Source: Limnomonas spitsbergensis (lineage: Eukaryota; Chlorophyta; Chlorophyceae; Chlamydomonadales). From it: DNA of 64,000 nt. Location of the stretch: the NCBI GenBank assembly GCA_037349105.1, contig JAYJMM010000110.1, positions 1,798,001 to 1,862,000 on the forward strand. The letters are read 5' to 3'. The notes beneath the pieces are model-generated. The model was not told where the DNA came from. It made no database searches and saw only the letters and a list, made by a program, of their open reading frames with translations. The stretch's first letter is position 1. Every line of letters starts with the position of its first letter. The position numbers and the translations under genes were made by a program. Positions 12,001 to 24,000 of this stretch are shown here, piece by piece.

Positions 12001-15000
12001 TTTTACTCCAGATCCCTCTAACATGGCACCAACGCCAGATCTCTTGGCAGCAACCCAAGATCTCTATGTCTCCATGGCATCAAAGCCAAATATCTCGGAG
12101 TCTGGCAGGAGTGGCAGTCTGCCCGAGCCTCCAGTGAGGCTGGGTCAAAGCTTCGGCACGTTATTATGCCTGCCACACTCCAGGAATCCAGCTTGGCGAC
12201 TTTTGGCCCGGTCCCTTGGCAGCATCTCATGATGGCGTTTAGACATCTCACATTAAAACGATTGGAGGCTTGGCAGCGCTGTGGCAGTGTTCCATGATGG
12301 TGTTGATGGAACCTTTTCAGATATCTAATTTCTGCACGATATCAGGCACGAGATCTTCTCAGCTACTGCTCCTATAGCATGCAAGTGTGTCCTATATATG
12401 GGCTTCAATGGGGATCTCAACTCCTGGCCTATTCCTGGCCTATTCCTGGCCTATTCCTGGCCCATTCTTGGCCTATTCCTGGCCTATTCCTGGCATCCAA
12501 GAGGAACCATGGGCCTCATTGGGGCTGTTTCAGGCATGCTGATACCCTCACAATTTTATCTCCCTAATGCTGCCCCTCACAATTTCATCTCCCCAATGCT
12601 GCCCATCTGCCCCAATAACAACACAATTTCATCTCCCCCTTGCTGCCCCTCCCCCAATTACGTTTCCTATCAGGCGGCCCCTGCACCGATGGCATCCAAG
12701 AGTAACCTGGACATGGACTTCAGCGGGGATCTTGACATGCCGGGCATGGGCAGCCCAGTGATCGCCCCTTCTGTTGGTGAGACATGGGGAGCACTAGCTG
12801 GTTGTGATAGCCGGGGGATGGTGGGACATGCCGGGCATGGGCAGCCCAGTGATCGCCCCATCAGTTGGTGAGACATGGGGAGCACTAGAGAATTGTGATG
12901 GCCGGGAGATGGTGGGACAGGCCGGGCATGGGCAGCCCTGTGATCGCCCCATCTGTTCGTCAGCACTGGTGATGGTGGGGTGATGGTCAGGCGTGGCAAA
13001 AGGTGCCCCGCGATAGTCCCCTCTGTGAATATTTGGGGGAGTATTAGTGATGGCGGAGGGATGGACTTAACGGGCAGGGGATGACCTGTGCCAGTCCCGT
13101 CATCTGGTGAGGCAGGGGCCCTGCCGCAAGGGCCACAGGGGGGCAGTTGTGATGGTAGGGTGATGGTCTACAACAGCCCCTTCTGCTGATGAGGCAGGGG
13201 GGGGATCCCCTGCATTGGACCCATGATTGCCCATGATGACCCATGCTTGCCAAATGCTGTTCATCAGCCCTTTGTCAAGGGAGTTACCCTAGGCCGCTTT
13301 GAGGAGTTAAGGCGGGGGAAGATTTCCCACCATGCTCTGGCTACATCCGATTACCACCCCTCCGTCCACCAATTGCCCCCTGTCTTGCCCTGGCTCCCCA
13401 GCAAGCTCGATAAACTCGGGTTTCGGAGGCCCGAGCGGAAGGCGCGGCGGTGAAGGCCACACTGCAACCGCGTCCAACCTTGGGCCGTCGCCGCTGGGTC
13501 AGACAGGCGACGCAAAGCCAACGGCAGCTGCCGCAACGAAGCCGTCGAGAGCGGCACAGTCTGTGAGGTTCAGCGACAGCTTTGGAGACGACCCGATCCT
13601 CCCGGACGAGAGCGGGCCCAGTGGCACCGCGGCCGCCGCCGGCGGCGGCGGGCGGCAGCCGCCGCCGCTGCAGCAGGGCCGCGGGGCGCTTGGCGATGCG
13701 TCGGGCGCAGGCAGCGGAGGCAGCGCTGCGGGTAGCAATAAGACGTCTCCGTTTGGCTCTCGTCAGGCCACGCCGGAACGCACAACACGCACGAACACCT
13801 TGCTTCCATCAGGTGCGGTGTGCAGGAGCGTCACCGTGGGAGGGCTTTGAAGAGTACCAGTAGGTACGGGATTGCGGGGCGGTACCGGGAGGAGGCAGAT
13901 GCGTGGCGGGGAGGGCCGGGGGGTAGGTTGGTGATTGCGGAGAGGTAAATGGGTTTTAGGTGGGGCATGGAGTGATGGTTCCACGTCACTGTTATGTTTT
14001 ATAGAGCATTTCTGCTGCGACTCGGTGGACTGGTAGCTGTGTAGGTGGACTGGTAGCTGTGAAGAGACACACATTGCTCATTCCTTTTGAACCCCGTCGT
14101 CTTCGTTGAATTCTGCCTAACGGTTGTTGAGTTTTTAAGAACCTTGGTCTTGTTGAGTTCTACCTTGGGCTTGTATGATGTTTCCTGCGCAGGCAAGGAC
14201 GTGTCGGCGCCAACCGACGACTCAGACGACGACGTCGGCGGCGGCGGAGGCGGAGGTTACATGCCCTCCTTCATGGGCAGCAGCAACACCCGTAAGTCCG
14301 CGCCCTCCAACCCTTTCTACGGCTCCGCCGCGCCGGGCCTTCAGCAGAACCAGCAGCCGGCGGGGGGCGCCAGCGCCAGCGGAGCGGACACCGGCGACAA
14401 GCCGCAGCCGCGCCAGCGGAGGAACATTCACGGCGGTGATGTCGGCAGCGGGCCTGCCTCAGGAGCGGGGCGATTGAACCCGCTGATGGGCGGCCCGCTG
14501 GCCAGCGGCGGCGGGGGTAAGCCGAAGAGTAGGGAGGACGAGGAGCGGGAGGAAACGGCGGTGGCCATGGCGGCTGCGCTGCAGCGGCGACAGGCGGCGT
14601 CATCGGGCCCTAACACATCAGGCCCATTCAGGTGATCACTCGTTGTTGTTTTCTTTATTGTTGTTTCCGTTAGCAGCCATTTCGGTCTCTCTTACTCTTC
14701 CCCACCTCTCTTTCTCTCTCCCCTCCCTTACTTCTTCTCTCTTCCACTCTTGCAACTCCCTACCCCAGCTAGCAATGCGCCCTACTCTTACTATCCCCTA
14801 CCCCAACTAGCCCCTTCTCTTGCAATTTCCACCCCAAGTCCCCGACCAGCCAAGCCCTGCTCTCACTACCCCCTACCCCAGCCACCCGCGTGCCCCCCAT
14901 TCTTTATCGTCGCAGAATCCCCGCGGAAACCAAGAGGCCGTCCACTGCCTCTGCCTCTCTGGGTACGAGCACCGCAGCTGCCGCCCAAGCGTCGGCGATG

Positions 15001-18000
15001 CGGAAGAGCGCGATCGACTTCCTGGATTCGTCCAACGAAGATGTATGTCAGCATGCTAGAGAGCTTTCCCGCTTGCCCGCTGGTTCTCTCTCATGGTCCT
15101 GCTTGTCTATGTCAGGGGCATGGCTTCCAGCCCCCGCTCCTCCTCCTTCTGCTTCCCCTATCCTCTCCTCCTCCTCCTCCTCCTCCTCCTCTTCGCCCAA
15201 GCAGCAGGGGGGGGGGGGCAAGCAGCAGGGGAGGGAAGTCCCAAGCCGCTTCCTCCATCCTCCACCTTCTCCTCCTCCACCCATGTTCTCACTGCCTGCA
15301 CATAATTTACCGTAAGCTCCAATCCTAAACTCTCCTCCCCCCCCTGCATTGTTCTCAGGACCTCAACCTCTCCTGCCCTCAACCCTAATCCCACATCCTC
15401 CTCCTCGACCCCTTGCCTCAGGGCCTGGACATCCCTAATATCAAACCCTAATCCCTCCTCCCCCCCGCTGCATTGTTCTCATGACCTCAACCTCTCTTGC
15501 GCGAAACCCTTAACCTACTCCCTCCTCCCCCCTTGCATTGTTCTCAGGACCTGGACCTTCCTGGCATGAAGGCGCCTGCAAAGCCTGCTCCTGCTTCGTC
15601 CCAGCAGCTGCCGGGCCGCGGCGCGCCTGCTGTCCAGCAGCAGTCCATGGGGTCCAATCAGCAGCAGGCCAGCAGACAGCGAACTCCGAGTCCACTGGGC
15701 AGGTATTTGTGCGTGTGCGCGCCTGTTTTGTGTGTGTGTGTGGCAGGCCAGCAGGCAGCGATCCCGCGTCCATTGGGCAGGTATGTGTGTGTGTGTGTGC
15801 GTGCCTGTGTCTGAGAGTGTGAGTGTTGGGGTTGAGGGGTGGCACCGTCAGCGGAGAGCCCTAAGTCCACAGGGCAGGTGTGTGTGCATATGCATGCCCA
15901 CATACCTGCCCTGTACGTGTCCCTCTCACCTGTGTCTGAGAGTGTGAAGGAAAGAGCATATTTTTTCCGCTTCTCCCCTTCTTTTTGTCGGCTAAGATTT
16001 TGCAAAAAGAGGTTTATGATTCTGCAGTGTTGGGGTTTTGAGGGGTTGCACCTTTGGCGGAGAACCTTAAGTCCACTCGACGGGTTTGTCTGTGTGTCTT
16101 AGTGTGTGTGTGTGTGGCAGGCCAGCAGGCAGCAAACCCGAGTCCACTGGGCAGGTGTGTGTGCATGCCTGTGTCTGAGAGTGTTGGGGTTGGGGGGTTG
16201 CACCGTCAGCGGAGAACCTAAGTCCACTCAACAGGTTTGTCTGCATGTCTTTGTGTGTGTGTGTGTGGGGGGGGGGGGGGCAGGCCAGCTGGCAGACGAA
16301 CTCAAGGGCGAGTGTGTCCACAGGGCGAGTGTGTGTGCATGTGCCTGTGTGTGAGAGAGCGTATGTATCTTCATGTCGGTGAGGGGGGGGATAGGACGGG
16401 GTTGCCCTTGCCCCCCTTGTTCTTTCTGATTTCTTCCCTTCCTTTTCTCCAGAGTGGACAAGCGTGTGTCAACCCTCCCCCCCCCCCTATATGTATAGGG
16501 TTTAGGGACCCCCCCCCCCCCCTCCAGAGTGGACAAGCGTGTGTCAACCCTCCCCCCCCCTCTGTATGTATAGGGTTTAGACCCCCCCCTCCAGGGTGGA
16601 CAAGCGTATGTATAGGGTTTAGGCCCCCCCCCCCGTTGAGAGTGGACAAGCGTGTGTCAACCCTCCCCCCCCCTCTGTATGTATAGGGTTTAGACCCCCC
16701 CCACCCCTCCAGAGTGGACAAGCGTGCGTCAACCCTACCCCCCCCTCTGTATGTATAGGGTTTAGACCCCCCCCCCCCCTCCAGAGTGGACAAGCGTGCG
16801 TCAACCCTACCCCCCCCCCCTCTTTTCCCTCAGCAGGATAGACAGGACTGCATCAAACCTCGATGTGCCCTCCGCGAGAGCCGCACCTGCACCACAACAG
16901 CAGCCACCACAACAGCAGCAACAACAGCAACCGCCCAAGCAGCAGCAGCCCTCCGTGGTGGTACCTCCCCCGCAACAGCTGCAACAGTCCCAGCCGGTCA
17001 TGCAGGCCTCCCCCACCGGAAGCGATCACGCGACGCGGTTGTCAACCTCCTCCCTTGGGGGTGGCGGCATCTCGCCTGGCGGCGGTGGCAGTAGTGGGAA
17101 TCAGTTTGCGTTTCAGCAAGCGGAAGGCAGCCGGGGCGGAGGGGGAGGGGGCGCCTCGCTCCCCCCCGGCGTGACGGCCATGGGCGGCGGCGGCGGCGGT
17201 GGTGGCCCGAGCGGGGTAGGGAACTGGCCCTCTGGGGTCACGCCGCTGAATGGGCCGCCGCCGGGAGTTACGCCGCTCGCTGGCGTCCCGCCTGGCATAA
17301 CCTCGTTCCAGAACCCGTCCGTTGGAGGGGGCCCTGCGGACGGGCAGGGCCTGCCGCCTGGCATCACTCCGTACTACAGCCCGCAACAACAGCCACAGCT
17401 GCAACAGCAGCAACAACAACCTCAGCAGCTGCAACAACAGCACCAGCAACCACTGCTGATGCAACAGCAGCAGTTTCAGCAGCAGCCTCAGCAACAACTG
17501 CAACAGTTGCAACAGCCGCAACAGTTGTTTCCGTCCTCTGGAGGATCAGGATTCGACGCCTCGGCCGCGCTGTTCGGGCCGGCGGTATCGGCCGCCTCGG
17601 CCGCCGCCGCCGCCGCCGAAACAAAGCAGCTGGCCGAGCGCGCCGCGGCGCTCCAGAAGGAGCACGAAGCGGCGCTGGAGGCGGCCAGAGGGGATGCCAG
17701 CAGAGCGCAGAGTGACACCGCCCGCGCTCTGGCAGACGCCAGCAAGGCGCAGGTGTGTGCGCGTTTAAACGCATGTGTGTGTCAAAGCTCGACTGCTTGC
17801 ATCATGTTGGCAGTGGTAGCTCTGCTGGGTTCCCGTAGCCGCGCTGAGATACAGCTCCTCCTCCCCTAAACCCTAAGCCCTTCCCGGCTTCCTTCATGGG
17901 AGAGGAGAGGCAGGCTGGATAGTTGCCATTCGACAGTTCTGCTATATTTGTTTGACCTGTTGTCTGACCCTTTCCCAGAGCTGCAGCGCAATGTCTCAGT

Positions 18001-21000
18001 TTGCCGCTTGTCTTCTAGGAGTGCCTCCAGTCACCATAGGCGAGGGTTTAGGGTGCCCCAGTTCTGATGGGGCCCTGAGGGCTTGCCTTCGACCCCCAGC
18101 AGCAGCACTCTATGGATGTTCAACTGAGGGTTTGAGGGAATACTATTTTGTTTGCATAACCCTAATACCAGAGCCCTTGTTCTTAACCCTTAAACCCTGG
18201 GCCCCATTCACCCTGGAAATCCACTGGGTGCTCATTGTCACTGGAGGACACCTTTTTGTGTGTTAACCTAATTTTCAACCCTAAACCTCGACCCTTTCAC
18301 TCTGGAAGGCCAGGGTGAAGGTTGTGTGCTCATTGTCACCGGATCACACCTTCTTGTGTGGAAGCCTTAACCCCGAGCCCTAAACCCTCGAATCTCATTG
18401 TGCGCACAATGTTTCCAGATCACTCATTTTGTGTAAATTTGAAACCTGATAACCCAGTAAGTGCTCAATCTCATTGTATACCATTTGGCATGGGTGCAAC
18501 CCTGGACCCTAAACCCTGAAAAAGACATCAAGTACCGGTACTCAATGTCACTGGATTACTCGTTTTCACTGTATTACTCAATGCCACTGGATTACTCAAT
18601 GCCACTGGATTACTCGTTTTATTTGTGTATCCCTCGATCCTGAAGCCTGGATCCTGAACTCTGGTTCCTGAACCCTGGCGGTATTTGTACCGCAGGAGGA
18701 TCTGTCCAAGCTGCGATCTCAGATCTCGGATCAGGATACGCTGCTGCGGGGAAAGGACGTCAAGCTCCGCGAGGCCGAGGGGCGAGTGGTCATTCTGGAG
18801 GCCCAGATAAAAATGGTGGTGGCGGAGACGCAGGTGTGTGCGTGTATGAGGGGATGGGTGGTGGTGGTGCATTATGGGTGCGTGCGTGTATGTGGGGATG
18901 GGTGGTGGTGGTGCATGGTACACTCTGGTGGCCCAAATGGAAAAGGTGGTCATGGAGATACAGGTGTGTGTGTGTGGGGGGGGGGGGATCAGGGGGAAGT
19001 AACATTGGTTGCTGAGACAGGTGTGTGTGTGGGGGGGGGGAGGATCAGGGGGAAGTAACCTTGGTTGCTGAGACAGGTGAGCGTGTGTGTGTGGGGGGGT
19101 GGGTGGTGTGGGGGCCTTGGCCACTCTGGAGGCCCAGATGAAAATGATCGTGGCTGCGCCAGCTCCTCCGTAATTCCTCCTTGTCCACTTTTAGGCGCTG
19201 ACGGCCTTTGAGACTCGGGATGTGCGAGCTCAAATCGGCCCTTCCCCCCTCTGGCCATCATGCCCCTTAAAGATGCTGTCGGCCCCCGAGGCTATTTCTG
19301 CGCCAGCCCCTCTTCCCCTCTCAGTGACATGATTTCTGTCTGCTCTGTTTCAGTCGCTGACGGTCTCTCAGGCTAAACCTGTGCCAGCCCTTCCCCCCTC
19401 AGGCCATCATTCCTGTGCCAGCCCTTCCCCCCTCAGGCCGTCATTCCTGCGCCAGCCCCTTTTTGGGGGGGGGCTTGGGTGGTCCACTGCGTCTCTGGAG
19501 ATTTGCAGCAGCTCCGCTGTGGACATGACTCTGTGGGCGAATGCCTCCACGGTTTCCTCTGGCTTGACGCCTGGGTCCAAGGTGGTTTTGACCCACAGCT
19601 TGAGGCCGGTGACCGCTGCCCTCTCGTCTGAAGTTGGCTTGCCCACCTCCTCGGTGACATGATGTCTGTCTGCCCTGTCTGTCTTAAATGCTCATGTGCT
19701 CACCCCCTCAGGCCATCATGCCTCCTTGCCTCCTTTTAGGCATGATCTGGCATGCACGTTCAACCCTTGACTGGCGTGCCCCCAGCCCCCCGGACATGAT
19801 TCCTGCTTGCTCTCCCTTCAGGCGCTGTCGGTCTCCGAGGCATCAGCCCTTCACCCCCAGAACATGATTCCTGCCCCCTGCTTCCTGCTTCCATTACGTA
19901 CTCACCCCCTGGCCATCCTGCCTGCATGACTCCCTTCAGGCGCTGTCGGTCTCCGAGGCATCAGCCCTTCACCCCCAGAACATGATTCCTGCCCCCTGCT
20001 TCCTGCTTCCATTACTTACTCACCCCCTGGCCATCCTGCCTGCTTGCTCTCCCTTCAGGCGCTGTCGGTCTCCGAGGCATCAGCCCTTCACCCCCAGAAC
20101 ATGATTCCTGCCCCCTGCTTCCTGCTTCCATTACGTGCTCACCCCCTGGCCATCCTGCCTGCATGACTCCCTTCAGGCGCTGTCGGTCTCCGAGGCATCA
20201 GCCCTTCACCCCCAGAACATGATTCCTGCCCCCTGCTTCCTGCTTCCATTACGTACTCACCCCCTGGCCATCCTGCCTGCATGACTCCCTTCAGGCGCTG
20301 TCGGTCTCCGAGGCATCAGCCCTTCACCCCCAGAACATGATTCCTGCCCCCTGCTTCCTGCTTCCATTACGTGCTCACCCCCTGGCCATCCTGCCTGCAT
20401 GACTCCCTTCAGGCGCTGTCGGTCTCCGAGGCATCAGCCCTTCACCCCCAGAACATGATTCCTGCCCCCTGCTTCCTGCTTCCATTACGTACTCACCCCC
20501 TGGCCATCCTGCCTGCATGACTCCCTTCAGGCGCTGTCGGTCTCCGAGGCATCAGCCCTTCACCCCCAGAACATGATTCCTGCCCCCTGCTTCCTGCTTC
20601 CATTACGTGCTCACCCCCTGGCCATCCTGCCTGCATGACTCCCTTCAGGCGCTGTCGGTCTCCGAGGCATCAGCCCTTCACCCCCAGAACATGATTCCTG
20701 CCCCCTGCTTCCTGCTTTCATTACGTTCTCACCCCCTGGCCATCCTGCCTGCATGACTCCCTTCAGGCGCTGTCGGTCTCCGAGGCATCAGCCCTTCACC
20801 CCCAGAACATGATTCCTGCCCCCTGCTTCCTGCTTCCATTACGTGCTCACCCCCTGGCCATCCTGCCTGCATGACTCCCTTCAGGCGCTGTTGGTCTCCG
20901 AGGCATCAGCCCTTCACCCCCAGAACATGATTCCTGCCCCCTGCTTCCTGCTTCCATTACGTACTCACCCCCTGGCCATCCTGCCTGCTTGCTCTCCCTT

Positions 21001-24000
21001 CAGGCGCTGTCGGTCTCCGAGGCATCAGCCCTTCACCCCCAGAACATGATTCCTGCCCCCTGCTTCCTGCTTCCATTACGTACTCACCCCTTGGCCATCC
21101 TGCCTGCATGACTCCCTTCAGGCGCTGTCGGTCTCCGAGGTATCAGCCCTTCACCCCCAGAACATGATTCCTGCCCCCTGCTTCCTGCTTCCATTACGTG
21201 CTCACCCCCTGGCCATCCTGCCTGCATGACTCCCTTCAGGCGCTGTCGGTCTCCGAGGCATCAGCCCTTCACCCCCAGAACATGATTCCTGCCCCCTGCT
21301 TCCTGCTTCCATTACGTACTCACCCCCTGGCCATCCTGCCTGCATGACTCCCTTCAGGCGCTGTCGGTCTCCGAGGCATCAGCCCTTCACCCCCAGAACA
21401 TGATTCCTGCCCCCTGCTTCCTGCTTCCATTACGTGCTCACCCCCTGGCCATCCTGCCTGCATGACTCCCTTCAGGCGCTGTCGGTCTCCGAGGCATCAG
21501 CCCTTCACCCCCAGAACATGATTCCTGCCCCCTGCTTCCTGCTTCCATTACGTGCTCACCCCCTGGCCATCCTGCCTGCATGACTCCCTTCAGGCGCTGT
21601 CGGTCTCCGAGGCATCAGCCCTTCACCCCCAGAACATGATTCCTGCCCCCTGCTTCCTGCTTCCATTACGTACTCACCCCCTGGCCATCCTGCCTGCATG
21701 ACTCCCTTCAGGCGCTGTCAGTCTCCGAGGCATCTGGCATGCGCGCTCAGGCTGAGGACCTGAAGGCCTCCTTGGCTCGCGTCAGGAAGCAGTACGATGA
21801 TGCAGATGAGATCCGGGTCAAGGAGACAGATCGACTCAGGGTGAGAGTGGGAGGTGTTGGGAGGGAGGGAGCGGGTCAGGGAAGGGGAGGAGGGGTGAAG
21901 GAGTTGGATTGGCTCAGGGTGAGAGTGGGAGATGTTGGGAGGAGAAAAAGGGGAGCGGTTCAGGGAAGGGGAGGAGGGGTCAAAGAGACAGATCAACTCA
22001 GGGTGAGAGTGGGAGGTATTGGGAGGAAGGGAAGGGAGCGGGTCAGGGGAGGGGGGAAGGGGTCAAGGAGACAGATCAACTCAGGGTGAGAGTGGGAGGT
22101 TGAGATTGGGAAGGGTGGGAATGACAGGGGCGGGGAGGGGTGGGGTGAGAGCAGGAGGGAAGGGTGGGAATGACAGGGGCGGGGAGGGGTGGGGTGAGAG
22201 CAGGAGGGAAGGGTGGGAATGACAGGGGCGGGGAGGGGTGGGGTGAGAGCAGGAGGGAGGGGTGGGAATGACAGGGGCGGGGAGGGGTGGGAATGACAGG
22301 GGCGGGGAGGGGTGGGGTGAGAGCAGGCGGGAAGGGTGGGGGTATTATAGAGGGTGAGACGGTTGAGAGCGGGATGCATTGGGAGGGACAGGGTGGGGAT
22401 GGTTGAGTGCAGGAGGTATTGGAAGGTGCAAGGGCAGGACGTTATAAGTGGGGAGGCGACGAGTGAGAGTAGCCCCCCCCCCCTGTCTGGCCTCCAGCTG
22501 CTGCTGCTGCTGTAGCTGCTGTTGTTGTTGCTGCTGCTCCTGCTGCTGTTGCTTTGCCTCCAGGGTTCAGGGTGGGAGTGACTTGGAAACATGGGTTTAG
22601 GGTTCAGGGTGGGAGTGACTTGGAAACATGGGTTATTTACATCCTAAGCCCTACACCCTTAGCCCCCTTGACCAGACCTCAACCGCTGATGCTGATGCTA
22701 TTTTTTGGTCTTCAGCCTTTTATTTGTGGGATGATGTGGTATGGTGTATATAAATATATTTATATATGTATACCCAAAGCTCTGCACCCGACCCCTTCCA
22801 AACTATGCCTTGGCCTGAAGGCCGCATTCGAGATCGAACGCACCAGGCCCCGGAGAAACGCTTCAGCGTCAGCCGGGCCTTCAATTCAATTTGTTCTGAA
22901 TGCCAGACTTCATATGCAGATGTTCCTGCTTTGACTAAAGGCCGTACTGAGACTAAAGGTCGTACTGCTTTGACTCAAGGCCATACTGCTTTGACTCAAG
23001 GCCGTACTGCTTTGACCAAAGACCATACTGCTTTGACCAAAGGCCGTACTGCTTTGACTCAAGGCCGTACTGCTTTGACTGAAGGCCATACTGCTTTGAC
23101 TCAAGGCCGTACTGCTGTGACTCAAGGCCATGCTGCTTTGACTCAAGGCCGTACCGCTGTGACTCAAGGCCATACTGCTTTGACTCAAGGCCGTACTGCT
23201 TTGACTCAAGGCCGTACTGCTTTGGCTCAAGGCCGTACTGCTTTGACTCAAGGTCATGCTGCTTTGACTCAAGGCCATACTGCTTTGACTCAAGGCCGTA
23301 CTGCTGTGACTCAAGGCCGTACTGCTTTGGCTCAAGGACGTACTGCTTTGACTAAAGGCCGTACTGCTTTGACTCAATGCCATACTGCTTTGACTCAAGG
23401 CCGTACTGCTTTGACTCAAGGACATGCTGATTTGACTCAAGTATGTACTGCTTTGACTCAAGGACGTACTGCTTTGACTCAAGACCATGCTGCTTTGACT
23501 CAATGCCGTGCTGCTTTGACTCAAGGCCATGCTGCTTAGACTCAAGGTCGTACTTAAGGCCGCAAGCTTCCCCTCGCAAGATATTTTAAGCAAGCCTTTC
23601 ATATCCTGTTTTTTGAATGCCAAAACGTATGACCCGCTTCTTTTGCTTCCGTCTCCAGGCCGATCTTGAGACTGCACGCGTGGCACACTATGCTGAGCTC
23701 TCACAAATTAAGGAGGCTGCTGGGGAGCAGGTGGGTGGTGCCTGGGGAGGGGGACGTGTCTGCAGGGGGGGCGAAGGTAGGCTTGCACCTGCTGGGGAGT
23801 AGGTGGGTGGTGCCTGCTGAGGGCTCTCGGAAGGGCAGAGGTAGGCTTGCGCCCAATGAGGGGGGAAGGCAGGCTTGCACATACTGAGGGGGGGAAGGTA
23901 GGCTGGCACCTACTTACACCTGCTGGTCTTAAAAGGAGGTATCCCCTATCGATTGCTCACCTATGCTCATGCCTCTTGCTTGTTCGCTCTAGCCACATAC

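Noticed and set aside
22490..22565. Gln-rich stretch on the minus strand
   Set aside because: A short CTG repeat only; no gene context on that strand.
22800..22905. Candidate exon ([17 protein letters not shown]) between the exons at 21712 and 23659
   Set aside because: It has an AAG acceptor at best and no donor that restores phase 0; the flanking exons join in frame without it.
22766..23704. TALTQGR and QSSTALS repeat proteins on the two strands
   Set aside because: The 21-nt satellite is a multiple of three, so frames stay open by chance; no phase-consistent splice joins it to neighbouring exons.
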